Shown in pieces: positions 9,157 through 17,446 of a stretch of 49,235 nt of DNA (positions within the stretch are counted from its first letter, which is position 1; the number at the start of each line of letters is the position of its first letter). This DNA comes from Falsiroseomonas sp044341625 (lineage in GTDB: Bacteria; Pseudomonadota; Alphaproteobacteria; Acetobacterales; Acetobacteraceae). The stretch spans positions 1 to 49,235 of the forward strand of contig JBIIRI010000005.1 of assembly GCA_044341625.1 (NCBI GenBank). The letters are read 5' to 3'. The position numbers and the translations under genes were made by a program. A model generated the notes under the pieces. The model saw only the letters and a program-made list of their open reading frames with translations, was not told the DNA's origin and made no database searches.

Positions 9157-9978
9157 TCATCGCCGGCGCAGCCCGTCGGCGATGAGCGTGCATCCCGCAA
9201 CCGCGGCCAGGATCATCACCCCCGGCCAGACCGCCGCCCAGGGCGCGCTGAACACCAGATCCTGCGCGTTGGACAGCATGTTGCCCCAGCTTGCGGCCGG
9301 TGGCGCGATGCCGAGGCCGAGGAAGGACAGCGTGCTCTCCGCCAGGATCGCGCCCGCAACCGCGAGCGCGGTGGCGACCGCCACCGGCCCGGCGATGTTC
9401 GGCACGACGTGGCGCATCAGCACGCGCCCTTCGGACGCCCCCAGCGCCCGGGCGGCGCGCACATAGTCGCGCGAAAGGACCGAAAGCGCCGCCGCCCGCG
9501 CCAAGCGCGCCACCCCGACCCAGCCGAACAGCGTCAGCAGCCCGACGATTCGCAGGATGTCCGCCAGCGGCTCCCCGCGCGGCAGGCCGATGCGTCCGGT
9601 ATCGGCGGCGGCCAGCACCACCAGCACCGGCAGCGCCGGAAGCGCGAGCATCCCATCCGCCAGCCGCATCAGCGCCGCATCCAGCGCGCCCCCGCGCCAG
9701 GCCGCGAGCAGCCCGACCGCGGTGCCGATCAGCGCCGCGCCCAGCGCGGTGGCCAGCCCGACCGCCAGCGACACCCGCGCCCCGTGCAGCAGCCGCAGCA
9801 GCAGGTCGCGGCCCAGCTCATCCGTGCCGAGCGGATGCGCGGCGGAGGCCGAGGCGTGGCGGTTGAACAGATCCGGCGCGAAGGGATCATGCCCGAGCCA
9901 GCCGGCGGCCAGCGGCGCGCAGACCGCCCCGAGCGCCAGCAGCAGCAGCAACGCCACACCGAAGCGAAGCCGTTTCAT
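9157..9978 (-). CDS. peptide-type ABC transporter permease (DppC/OppC family)
   Basis: This 273-aa inner-membrane permease is the second channel subunit of a family 5 peptide/opine/nickel importer. An N-terminal membrane anchor (about residues 5-25) precedes the OppC-type segment HPLGTDELGRDLLLRLLHGARVS, and the ABC-coupling EAA loop is DYVRAARALGASEGRVLMRHVVPN. The C-terminal ILAESTLSFLGLGIAPPAASWG is the DppC hallmark. The ATG overlaps the stop of the DppB-like gene by 4 bp. No ATPase gene follows; the next gene is phoX beyond a 116-bp gap with its own promoter signals. The substrate is unknown. Confidence 0.92.
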   Translation of the reverse strand: MKRLRFGVALLLLLALGAVCAPLAAGWLGHDPFAPDLFNRHASASAAHPLGTDELGRDLLLRLLHGARVSLAVGLATALGAALIGTAVGLLAAWRGGALDAALMRLADGMLALPALPVLVVLAAADTGRIGLPRGEPLADILRIVGLLTLFGWVGVARLARAAALSVLSRDYVRAARALGASEGRVLMRHVVPNIAGPVAVATALAVAGAILAESTLSFLGLGIAPPAASWGNMLSNAQDLVFSAPWAAVWPGVMILAAVAGCTLIADGLRRR

Positions 9979-10925
9979 GCCGCGCGCAGCCTCGGGTCCA
10001 GCGCCCGTTGGCCGAGATCGGCCGCCAGCGTCGCCAGCATCGTGACCAGCGCCACCAGCAGCAGCGCGACCAGCGCCAGGTTGGTGTCGTTGCCCATCAC
10101 GGCGTCGTAGATCAGCTTGCCCATGCCGGGGCGGGCGAACAGCGTCTCCGTGATCAGCGCACCGCCTACCAGGGCGCCGGCATCCAGCGCCGCGACTTGC
10201 AGCACCGGTACGGCGGCGTTCGGGAAGGCATGGCGCAGCAGCACCCGCGCTTCGCCATTGCCGCGCGCACGGGCGGCGGTGACCCAGGGCTCTGACAGCG
10301 TCGCGCCGACCGCAGCCGCGCTGTGGCGCGCGTAAGCCGCGAGGTTGGCGATGGCCAGCGTCGCGACCGGAAGCACCAGGTACCGCGCCGCGTCCAGCAC
10401 CCCGCCTTCCGCCGCGCCGCCCGCCGGCAGCCAGCCGAGCGTGACCGCGAACAGGATGATCAGCAGGATGCCGAGCCAGAAGGACGGGGCCGATTGGCCG
10501 AGGATCGCGATCGCATCCACCAGCGGCGCCAGGCGTGGCCGCGCCGCCGCCAGCAGCCCAAGCCCGATGCCGCAGGCCGCCGCCACCAGCAGCGCCGCGC
10601 CGACCAGCACAAGCGTCGAGAGCAGGGCCGGCCAGATCACCTGCGCCACCGGCTGCGCGAACAGCCGCGAATGGCCGAAGCGCCCTTCCAGCAGCGCCCC
10701 CGCCCAGGCCGCGTAGCGGGACAGCAGCGGCTGATCCAGGCCATGCAGCGCGCGCAGCCGCGCGGCATCCTCCGCGCTCAGGCGCGGATCGCCGGCGATG
10801 GCGAGGTCGATGGGATCGCCCGGCATCAGCCCGATCAGCAGGAACATGGCGAAGGAGAGGATCGCCATCGTGACGGCGATCTGCATGAGCCGCGCGGCGA
10901 GAAGGCGGATCACCGCACCCGCCAC
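9975..10925 (-). CDS. peptide-type ABC transporter permease (DppB/OppB family)
   Basis: This 316-aa permease pairs with the DppC-like subunit encoded next to it. It has the N-terminal membrane helix and the FLLIGLMPGDPIDLAIAGD block of DppB proteins, six predicted membrane spans in all, and a coupling loop EPWVTAARARGNGEARVLLRHAFPN. The start is GTG at 10923-10925, overlapping the end of the binding-protein gene by 16 bp; another in-frame GTG four codons in could also serve. Order binding protein, DppB, DppC is the usual one, but DppD and DppF are absent here. Confidence 0.92.
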   Translation of the reverse strand: MAGAVIRLLAARLMQIAVTMAILSFAMFLLIGLMPGDPIDLAIAGDPRLSAEDAARLRALHGLDQPLLSRYAAWAGALLEGRFGHSRLFAQPVAQVIWPALLSTLVLVGAALLVAAACGIGLGLLAAARPRLAPLVDAIAILGQSAPSFWLGILLIILFAVTLGWLPAGGAAEGGVLDAARYLVLPVATLAIANLAAYARHSAAAVGATLSEPWVTAARARGNGEARVLLRHAFPNAAVPVLQVAALDAGALVGGALITETLFARPGMGKLIYDAVMGNDTNLALVALLLVALVTMLATLAADLGQRALDPRLRAA

Positions 10926-12568
10926 TCCTCGACCCAGAGCGAGGAGGGTGCCAGATGCCCAGTGGGCCGCACGCCATCAAGCCAAGTGGGCCAGACATGC
11001 GCATCCGCCCGGAACCAGAGCGGGATGGCGGGCAGTTCCTCGGCATAGATCGCCTGCAGGCGCTGCCACAGCGCGCGGCGGCGGTCGCGGTCCAGCTCCA
11101 CCGGGATGGCCTCCAGCAGCGCATCCATCTCCGCATTGCGGAAGCCGGTGTAGTTCTGGCCGGAGAAATTGCGCTCCGCGCGGGGAATTTCGTCCGAATG
11201 CAGGGAGCTGCGCGGCACGCTTTCGGGCGCGCTGATCCAGGCGAACATCACCGCGCCGGTGAAGCGGCGACGGCTGAGGGTTTCGCCGAACAGCACGCGC
11301 GGGGGCTCGTTGCGGATCCGAGTCTCGATCCCCGCCTGGCGCCACATGCCCTGGATCACCTGCTGCACCGATTCGCGGGACCGGTTGCCGGCGGTGGTCA
11401 TCAGCTCAATCGTCAGGCGCTCTCCGGCCGCGTTGCGGCGGATGCCGTCGGGGCCCGGACGCCAGCCGGCATCATCGAGCAGCGCGCGGGCGCGGGGCAG
11501 GTCGAAGGGCCATTGCCGCACGTCGTTGTCATGCACCCAGTCCAGCGGGTTCACGCCGGAATGCGCGACGGTGAAGCGCCCATCGAACAGGCGGGCCACG
11601 ATCTGCGGCCGGTCGATCGCCGCGATCAGCGCCTGCCGCACCCGGCGGTCGGCCAGCATCGGCGTATCGAGGTTCACATCGAGATGTTCGTAGACCAGCC
11701 CCGGCTTGTAGGCGAAGCGGAAGCGGTTCGCCGCGCGGCGTTCCAGCGCGGTGGCCTGATCCAGCGGCAGGCCGAGCTCGCCCGCCACCATGTCGATCTG
11801 CCCGGCCAGCAGCTGCGCCTCCAGCGCGGCCGTGTTCTCCACCGTGCGGATGGCGATGCGGCGGAAGGCGGGGGCGGGCCCGTTCCAGGCCGCGTTGCGC
11901 TCCAGCGCGATCCCCGCGCCGGGCGTCACCTGCGTCACGCGATAGGGGCCGTTCCAGAGGCCGGGGTTGGTCGGCTCCGTCTCATAGGCGCTGCGCGTGC
12001 GGTAGCTGCGCGGGTCCTGTTCCCAGCGGCGGCGTTCGATATGCGCGGGCAAAGGCTGCCATTCGCCGGCGGAGGCGTGGTCGAAGGTCACGCGGTCGAA
12101 GCGGAGCGTGATGCTGCGCGGATCGACGACGATGGCCTCATAGGCGCTGCGGTAGAATTCGCTGCCGCCGAAGCCGGTGGCGAAGTCGCGCCCTGCAGCC
12201 CAGGCGAACAGCAGATCCTCGGCCGAGACCGGTGTGCCATCCCCCCAGCGCCAGCCTTCCCGGAGCCGCCAGGTGACGCGGATGCCGGCGCGGCCATCCG
12301 GTGTCGTTTCCAGCTGCGCCAGCCCGTTCTCCAGGCTCGGCAGCGTCTCGCACCCCATGCAGGCGGGGCGCCAGTCATGGTCATGGATCGTCAGCGGGCG
12401 GCGGGCGAAGCCGAGCACATAGGATTTCGCCGCCATGCTCTCGATATTCGGATGCAGCGTGGCGGGGTACTGAGTGATGCCGATGGTCAGCTGCTCGCGC
12501 GCTGGCTGCGCGAGGGCGGGTGCCGCGATGGCGGCGAGGATGGGCAGCGCCAGGACCAGCCAGACCAT
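10910..12568 (-). CDS. ABC transporter substrate-binding protein, family 5
   Basis: This 552-aa periplasmic protein captures substrate for the two permeases that follow. A Sec signal peptide (MVWLVLALPILAAIAAPALA, about residues 1-20) is directly before the mature start QPAREQLTIGITQYPATLHP. SBP family 5 features include WRLREGWRWGDGTPVSAEDLLFAW and the RRVRQALIAAIDRPQIV block. I chose the ATG at 12566-12568, which has GGGGAGGATG upstream and places the signal peptide at the N-terminus. It starts 37 bp after pyrE on the same strand, so partial read-through from pyrE is possible. Family members carry peptides, glutathione, sugars or nickel; the ligand is not predictable here. Confidence 0.92.
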   Translation of the reverse strand: MVWLVLALPILAAIAAPALAQPAREQLTIGITQYPATLHPNIESMAAKSYVLGFARRPLTIHDHDWRPACMGCETLPSLENGLAQLETTPDGRAGIRVTWRLREGWRWGDGTPVSAEDLLFAWAAGRDFATGFGGSEFYRSAYEAIVVDPRSITLRFDRVTFDHASAGEWQPLPAHIERRRWEQDPRSYRTRSAYETEPTNPGLWNGPYRVTQVTPGAGIALERNAAWNGPAPAFRRIAIRTVENTAALEAQLLAGQIDMVAGELGLPLDQATALERRAANRFRFAYKPGLVYEHLDVNLDTPMLADRRVRQALIAAIDRPQIVARLFDGRFTVAHSGVNPLDWVHDNDVRQWPFDLPRARALLDDAGWRPGPDGIRRNAAGERLTIELMTTAGNRSRESVQQVIQGMWRQAGIETRIRNEPPRVLFGETLSRRRFTGAVMFAWISAPESVPRSSLHSDEIPRAERNFSGQNYTGFRNAEMDALLEAIPVELDRDRRRALWQRLQAIYAEELPAIPLWFRADAHVWPTWLDGVRPTGHLAPSSLWVEEWRVR

Positions 12569-12605
12569 GCCCGCATCCTCCCCGCTTATCGCCGGCGCGA
12601 TATGG

Positions 12606-13328
12606 CTACTCCGCGCCGTCCTTCGGCTTCGCTTCCGCGATGCTGCCGATGCCGCCATGGGCCTTGGACCAGCCGACCGGGTCTTCCAGGAACTTGCGGA
12701 CCGCCTTCAGCGCGCCTTCGTCGAAATAGGGACGCTCGCGGCAGACCTCCAGCACATCCCACCAGGTGCAGAGGTGGTGCAGGTTCAGTCCCATGGCCTT
12801 CATCTGCTCGAAGCTGCCGGGGAAGACGCCGTAGTAGAAGACGACGAAGGTGTGGTCGCAGATCGCGCCCGCATCCCGCAGCGCATTGGCGAAGCGGATC
12901 TTGGACGCGCCGTCGGTCGTCAGATCCTCGACCAGCAGGGTCTGCTTGCCCACCGGCACCTCGCCCTCGATCTGGGCGTTGCGGCCGAAGCCCTTCGGCT
13001 TCTTCCGCACATAGGCCATCGGCGCCATCATCCGGTCGGCGATCCAGGCGCCGAAGGGAATGCCGGCCGTCTCCCCGCCCACCACCGATTCGATGGTCTC
13101 GAAGCCGACATGCCGGCCGATCTTCTCCACCGCCAGGTCGCAGATGCGGTTGCGCGCGCGGGGGAAGGAGATGATCTTGCGGCAGTCGATATAGACCGGC
13201 GACTTCCAGCCGGAGGTGAAGGTATAGGGCTCCTCCGGTCGGAAATTCACCGCCTTGATCTCGAGCAGGATGCGCGCCGTGGTCAGCGCTGCGTCGCGGT
13301 CCCAATCGGAGGCGTGGGTAACGGCCAT
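12606..13328 (-). CDS. pyrE: orotate phosphoribosyltransferase
   Basis: PyrE joins orotate and PRPP to give OMP, the fifth step of pyrimidine synthesis. The 240-aa protein has the PRPP-binding motif LLVEDLTTDGAS at about 131-142, the catalytic-loop-side segment YVRKKPKGFGRNAQIEG at 107-122, and an early SGWKSPVYIDCR block. At 240 aa it is somewhat longer than short PyrE forms; the extra C-terminal part (about 170-240) is typical of the longer alphaproteobacterial type. The ATG at 13326-13328 has AGGA about 12 nt upstream. It is divergent from the ELM1-family gene. Confidence 0.94.
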   Translation of the reverse strand: MAVTHASDWDRDAALTTARILLEIKAVNFRPEEPYTFTSGWKSPVYIDCRKIISFPRARNRICDLAVEKIGRHVGFETIESVVGGETAGIPFGAWIADRMMAPMAYVRKKPKGFGRNAQIEGEVPVGKQTLLVEDLTTDGASKIRFANALRDAGAICDHTFVVFYYGVFPGSFEQMKAMGLNLHHLCTWWDVLEVCRERPYFDEGALKAVRKFLEDPVGWSKAHGGIGSIAEAKPKDGAE

Positions 13329-13397
13329 CGGGCGGTGTCCTGTGGGCAAGGGGGCGAGAGTGACCGGCGTTCGTAACCCCATGGCCGCGGCGCGTCC

Positions 13398-14354
13398 ATG
13401 AGCCCCGAGAGCCCTATCGTCTGGGTGCTGGCCGATCCGCGCGCGGGCACAGCCGCGCAGGCGCTCGGTATCGCGGCGCGGCTGGGGGGCGGCCACCAGG
13501 TCATACCGCTGGAATGGGGGCCTCTCGCGCGGCTGCCGCTGCCGGTGCCGACGCTGGCCGGGCTGCGGGACCGCGCTGGCTTCGTGCCCCCCTGGCCACA
13601 GCTGGCGATCAGCGCGGGGCGGCGCTCGGCCCCGGTGGCGCGCTGGCTGGCGGCGCGGGGCGTGCGGATCGTGCATTGCATGCGCGCCTGGCCGGCGACG
13701 GGGATCGACCTGATGGTGATCGGCCGCCACGATCTGTCTCCCGCGCGCCTTCGGCGCGACCCAGCCGAGGCGCCGAACATCCTGCCCATCCTCGGCGCCA
13801 CCCACGGGCTGACGCCGGACCGCCTGGGGGAGGCGCGGGCGGCGGCACCCGAGCTCGCTGCCCTGCCATCGCCGCGCATCGCGCTGCTGGTCGGCGGCAA
13901 GGTGCGGGGGGAGGGGCTGGATCCAGCCCTGGCCGCCGGCCTTGGCGCCCAGGTCGCGGGCTTCGCGGGCAGCGTGATGGCGACCACCAGCCGCCGGACC
14001 GGAGAGGCGGCGGCCGATGCGCTGGCCGCCGCGCTCGCCCCGGTGCCGCACCGCCTGCATCGCTGGGGGCGCGGCGGGGCCAACCCGTTGCTGGCCTTCA
14101 TGGCCTGGGCGGATGCGCTGGTGGTGACGGGGGATTCCATCTCGATGCTCTCGGAATCCCTGGTCACGGCGGCGCCCATCTTCATCGCCCCCCTGGGCGG
14201 CGAGGGGCCGCGGCACCTGGCGATGCATGAGAGCCTCTATGCGGCCGGCCAGGCCCGCCCCATTTCTGCCGCCCCGGCGCCCTTCCCGCGCCGCCCGCTC
14301 GATGAAACTGGGCGGGTCGCGGCCGAGATCCGCGCGCGCGGATGGCTGGGATGA
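13398..14354 (+). CDS. ELM1/GtrOC1-family glycosyltransferase-like protein
   Basis: This 318-aa protein matches the family annotated as mitochondrial fission ELM1 (DUF1022), which is widespread in Alphaproteobacteria and has a GT-B-like fold; the bacterial role is not established. The N-terminus (WVLADPRAGTAAQALGIAARLG) and the C-terminal VVTGDSISMLSESLVTAAPIFIAPLGG are the family signature blocks. There is no signal peptide or membrane segment. The stop overlaps the msrQ start as ATGA. It is divergent from pyrE, with only 69 bp between them. I am confident of the family, not of the function. Confidence 0.85.
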   Translation: MSPESPIVWVLADPRAGTAAQALGIAARLGGGHQVIPLEWGPLARLPLPVPTLAGLRDRAGFVPPWPQLAISAGRRSAPVARWLAARGVRIVHCMRAWPATGIDLMVIGRHDLSPARLRRDPAEAPNILPILGATHGLTPDRLGEARAAAPELAALPSPRIALLVGGKVRGEGLDPALAAGLGAQVAGFAGSVMATTSRRTGEAAADALAAALAPVPHRLHRWGRGGANPLLAFMAWADALVVTGDSISMLSESLVTAAPIFIAPLGGEGPRHLAMHESLYAAGQARPISAAPAPFPRRPLDETGRVAAEIRARGWLG

Positions 14355-15283
14355 GCGGAACCCCGGCCCAAGCCGGGCGAAGAGGGGACATGCCCGACAC
14401 GCTGCCGCAAGGCCCCCCGCCGCAAGCCCGAGCCCGCAAGCCCATCGGCTGGCCCTGGCGCGACCGGGCCGGGCGGTTCTCCGCGCTGCGGCTTTCGGTG
14501 CTGATCGGGCTGCTGGCGCCGGGGGCGGTGCTGCTGTTCCTGCTGCAGGCTGGCGCGATGGGCGCCGAGCCCTGGAAGGCCGCGATGCGAGAGGCCGGCG
14601 CCCATGCGCTGCACATTCTGCTGCTGAGCCTGGCCGTCACGCCGCTGCGCCATGTCGCCGACTGGCCGAAGGCCGCGACGTTGCGGCGCATGGTGGGTGT
14701 CGCGGCGCTGGGCTACGCGCTGCTGCATCTCACGCTCTACACCGGCCACTTGGCCTGGGACCTGCTGGCGGTGGCGGGGGAGATCGCGACGCGCATCTAC
14801 CTGACGCTCGGCTTCGCGGTGCTGGTCGGGCTTTCGGTGCTGGGCTGGACCTCGACCGATGGGTGGCAGAGGCGGCTCGGGGCACGATGGAAGCGGATCC
14901 ATCGTTGGGTCTACCTGCTGGCGGCGGCGGGCGTGCTGCATGCCTTCCTGCAATCCAAGTCGGGGGCGGATGCGGCGGTGCTGATGGCTGGGATCTGGCT
15001 GTGGCTGATGTTCTGGCGCCTGCTGCCCGGGCGCTGGCGCGCGGATGGTGTGGCGCTGGCGGCGCTGGCCGTGCTCGCCGCCCTGGCGGCGGCGGCGGTG
15101 GAATTTGCCTGGTACGCCACCGCCACACGCCTGCCGGCCCCACGCATCCTGGCTGCCAATCTCGGCTTCGAGGCCGGGGTGAGGCCCGCGCAATGGGTGC
15201 TGCTGGCGGGGCTCGCCGTGGCGCTGCTGCCCTGGCTGCGGCGGATCACGCGGCGCGCGGCGCGGGGACGGGCGGTGGCATGA
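14351..15283 (+). CDS. msrQ: MsrQ haem-binding membrane subunit of the MsrPQ system
   Basis: MsrQ is an inner-membrane di-haem protein that feeds quinol electrons to MsrP, which repairs oxidised methionine in periplasmic proteins. The 310-aa protein has six predicted membrane spans and the family blocks LRRMVGVAALGYALLHL (haem His) and WKRIHRWVYLLAAAGVLH (paired His). The N-terminal 40 residues are Pro/Arg-rich and cytoplasmic. I chose ATG 14351, which overlaps the upstream stop as ATGA; ATG 14342 and ATG 14390 (after AGAGGGG) are alternatives. The MsrP catalytic subunit gene is not next to it, which is unusual. Downstream a secreted nuclease gene overlaps by 4 bp. Confidence 0.88.
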   Translation: MSGTPAQAGRRGDMPDTLPQGPPPQARARKPIGWPWRDRAGRFSALRLSVLIGLLAPGAVLLFLLQAGAMGAEPWKAAMREAGAHALHILLLSLAVTPLRHVADWPKAATLRRMVGVAALGYALLHLTLYTGHLAWDLLAVAGEIATRIYLTLGFAVLVGLSVLGWTSTDGWQRRLGARWKRIHRWVYLLAAAGVLHAFLQSKSGADAAVLMAGIWLWLMFWRLLPGRWRADGVALAALAVLAALAAAAVEFAWYATATRLPAPRILAANLGFEAGVRPAQWVLLAGLAVALLPWLRRITRRAARGRAVA

Positions 15284-15795
15284 AGCGCGGGCTGGGCTTC
15301 GCGCTGCTGGTGCTGGTGCTGGGGGCGCTGGGCGGGGCGTTCGGGTATCTCGGCGGCTGCGCCTGGGGCGGGCCGCTGGCCGCGCGCGCGATCGACGGTC
15401 CGGCGCAGGTGGTGGATGGCGACACGCTGACCGTGGCGGGGGAACGCATCCGCCTGTTCGGTGTGGATGCGCCGGAAGCGCGCCAGATGTGTGAGCGCGA
15501 CGGCGAGCCCTGGCGTTGCGGTGCGGAGGCGGGCGCTGCGCTGCGCGCCTTCCTCGCGGGCAAGCCTGTCAGCTGCACTCCGCTGGATCGCGACCGCTAC
15601 GGCCGCGTCGTCGCGCGCTGCACGGCTTCGGGGCAGGATGTCGGCGCCTGGCTGGTGTCTGAGGGGATGGCGGTCGCCTATACTGACTTCTCATGGCGCT
15701 ACGTGCCGCAGGAGCTGTCCGCGCGCTGGCACGGCCGCGGCCTATGGGCCGGGCGCTTCGTGACCCCCGCCGAATACCGCCGCGGCGCGCGGTGA
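15280..15795 (+). CDS. secreted thermonuclease-like (SNase) protein
   Basis: This 171-aa protein has an N-terminal hydrophobic signal or anchor (residues 4-27) and an SNase domain, expected to cleave DNA or RNA outside the cytoplasm with calcium. The catalytic pattern is visible: VVDGDTLTVAGERIRLFGVDAPE holds the first Arg and the Glu in their usual order, and DRDRYGRVVARC holds the second Arg. The C-terminal GRGLWAGRFVTPAEYRR is common in this family. Its ATG overlaps the msrQ stop as ATGA, so it is translated from the same message. A second homolog is at 27073-27633. Confidence 0.88.
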   Translation: MKRGLGFALLVLVLGALGGAFGYLGGCAWGGPLAARAIDGPAQVVDGDTLTVAGERIRLFGVDAPEARQMCERDGEPWRCGAEAGAALRAFLAGKPVSCTPLDRDRYGRVVARCTASGQDVGAWLVSEGMAVAYTDFSWRYVPQELSARWHGRGLWAGRFVTPAEYRRGAR

Positions 15796-15871
15796 GGGGC
15801 TTGCCGCAAGGCGCCCGCCCCGGCAGCTTCCGCCGCCTCAGGACCAGCTACGAGAATTGGAGACAGCGCGG

Positions 15872-16948
15872 ATGACCGCCAGGACGCACCGGATCGCCGT
15901 CATTCCCGGCGACGGGATCGGCAAGGAAACCGTGCCGGAAGGGCTGCGCGTGCTGGATGCCGCGGCGCGGCGCTTCGGCTTCAACCTCGAACTCGCGCAT
16001 TACGACTGGTCCTGCGAGACCTTCAAGGACACCGGTCAGATGATGCCCGATGACGGGCTCGACCAACTGCGCCGGAGCGATTCGATCTTCCTCGGCGCGG
16101 TCGGCTGGCCCGGCGTGCCGGATCATGTTTCGCTTTGGGGGCTGCTGATCCCGATCCGGCGGCAATTCGACCAGTATGTGAACCTCCGCCCCTGCCGGCT
16201 GCTGCCCGGCGCGCGCACGCCGCTGGCGGATCGCGGCCCGGCCGATATCGACTTCTACGTGGTGCGGGAGAACACGGAGGGCGAGTACAGCTCCTCCGGC
16301 GGGCGGATGTTCGCGGGCACGGATCGTGAATTCGTCACCCAGGACAGCGTCTTCACGCGCACCGGCGTGGACCGTGTGCTGAGATACGCCTTCGAGCTGG
16401 CGATGACCCGGCCGCGGAAGAAGCTGACCAGCGCCACCAAGTCGAACGGCATCACCTTCACCATGCCCTATTGGGACGAACGCTTCGCGGAGATGGCGAA
16501 GTCCTATCCGGGCGTGACCACCGACCAGTTCCACATCGACATCCTCTGCGCCCATTTCGTGCAGCATCCGGACTGGTTCGACGTGGTGGTGGGGTCCAAC
16601 CTGTTCGGGGATATCCTGTCCGACCTCGGCCCCGCCGTGGCGGGGTCCATCGGCATCGCGCCCAGCGCCAACATCAACCCCGAGAAGAAGCACCCCTCGA
16701 TGTTCGAGCCGGTGCATGGCTCGGCCCCCGATATCGCGGGGAAGTGGATCTGCAACCCGATCGGGCAGATCTGGTCGGGCGCGATGATGCTGGAGCATCT
16801 GGGCGAGAAGGACGCGGCCGATGCGATCCTGAAGGCGATCGAGGACCTGCTGGCCGAAGGCGGGCCCCGCACCCGCGACATGGGTGGCAATGCCGGCACG
16901 GTCGATGTCGGCAAGGCGCTGGCGGAGGCGGTGGCGAAGGGGCGGTAG
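15872..16948 (+). CDS. tartrate/D-malate-type dehydrogenase
   Basis: This 358-aa NAD-dependent beta-decarboxylating dehydrogenase belongs to the tartrate dehydrogenase/decarboxylase (TTC, DmlA) branch of the isocitrate/isopropylmalate family. The N-terminal RIAVIPGDGIGKE, the VRENTEGEYSSSGGRMF block and the MFEPVHGSAPDIAGK end block are characteristic; SATKSNGITFTMPYWDERF carries the catalytic Lys region. Metal-binding aspartates are in GDILSDLGPAVAGS. I chose the ATG at 15872 with TTGGAG 9 nt upstream, over the TTG at 15857. It would oxidise D-malate or tartrate; sequence alone does not fix the preference. It stands as a single gene. Confidence 0.9.
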   Translation: MTARTHRIAVIPGDGIGKETVPEGLRVLDAAARRFGFNLELAHYDWSCETFKDTGQMMPDDGLDQLRRSDSIFLGAVGWPGVPDHVSLWGLLIPIRRQFDQYVNLRPCRLLPGARTPLADRGPADIDFYVVRENTEGEYSSSGGRMFAGTDREFVTQDSVFTRTGVDRVLRYAFELAMTRPRKKLTSATKSNGITFTMPYWDERFAEMAKSYPGVTTDQFHIDILCAHFVQHPDWFDVVVGSNLFGDILSDLGPAVAGSIGIAPSANINPEKKHPSMFEPVHGSAPDIAGKWICNPIGQIWSGAMMLEHLGEKDAADAILKAIEDLLAEGGPRTRDMGGNAGTVDVGKALAEAVAKGR

Positions 16949-17056
16949 GCGCGTCCGGCGACGCGGGGGCGCGCGGGCGGAAGCTCGGTGCCCCCGGGGG
17001 CCATCAGTCGCCTTGATCGCCGTTGCGTGAGCGCGTCTTTCTGGCGGTGGCTTCAC

Positions 17057-17086
17057 TTGAACTCCGCCCCCGCGCCCCCCTATAAC
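17057..17086 (+). promoter_or_regulatory. strong sigma70-type promoter
   Basis: TTGAAC (17057-17062), an 18-bp spacer and TATAAC (17081-17086) make one of the best promoter matches in the window. Transcription would start near 17093, and the Fur-like palindrome begins a few bases later. The only gene it can serve is the 79-aa gene at 17161. Confidence 0.7.
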
Positions 17087-17097
17087 CTGATCAGGAA

Positions 17098-17114
17098 TTG
17101 CGAGCGATTCTCAA
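17098..17114 (+). promoter_or_regulatory. Fur-like operator
   Basis: TTGCGAGCGATTCTCAA is a near-palindrome. Set against the 7-1-7 Fur form TGAGAAT-N-ATTCTCA, the right arm matches fully and the left arm at four of seven positions. It overlaps the predicted transcription start, the classic place for iron-dependent repression. Binding by Irr or another Fur-family member is an alternative. Confidence 0.5.
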
Positions 17115-17160
17115 ATGGCTCGCAGCCCAGCTCACCGGTTCAGGAAGGCAGGCATCCCCG

Positions 17161-17400
17161 ATGGGTCGCGACTTCAGCCACATCGCCCGCCGCTGCGAAC
17201 GCGCCGTCGTGACCGCCTATCGCGAGCTGCGCGAAGGCGGCAATGGCGACATGGCGGCCTTCACCGCCTGCACCACGCTCTACCGCATCCACCACCCCGA
17301 AGCCTCGATCACCGAGGCGCGGCGGCTGGTCTCGGAGTGGATCGACCATCACCTAGTCCGGGCCGATTCCGCCCCGGCCGATGGCTGCGCCTGCGACTGA
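17161..17400 (+). CDS. small protein with Fur-like promoter, unknown function
   Basis: This 79-aa soluble protein is not one I can name. It reads as three helices: SHIARRCERAVVTAYRELREGG, DMAAFTACTTLYRIHHPEAS and TEARRLVSEWIDHHLV, with a short tail ending DGCACD. Three or four Cys and a His-rich middle (IHHPE, DHH) could bind a metal, but this is speculation. I chose ATG 17161; a TTG at 17098 in the same frame lies inside the operator and is therefore unlikely to start translation. The clear sigma70 promoter with a Fur-like box suggests expression under iron limitation. It is monocistronic, facing the convergent racemase gene. Confidence 0.72.
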   Translation: MGRDFSHIARRCERAVVTAYRELREGGNGDMAAFTACTTLYRIHHPEASITEARRLVSEWIDHHLVRADSAPADGCACD

Positions 17401-17446
17401 TTGCATGGAGGGCGCGCGCGGCCCGGGGTGACGTAGTCGGCTTGCC

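Noticed and set aside
17098..17160. TTG 17098 as start of the small Fur-box gene
   Set aside because: It would lie within the operator and at the transcription start, leaving almost no leader.
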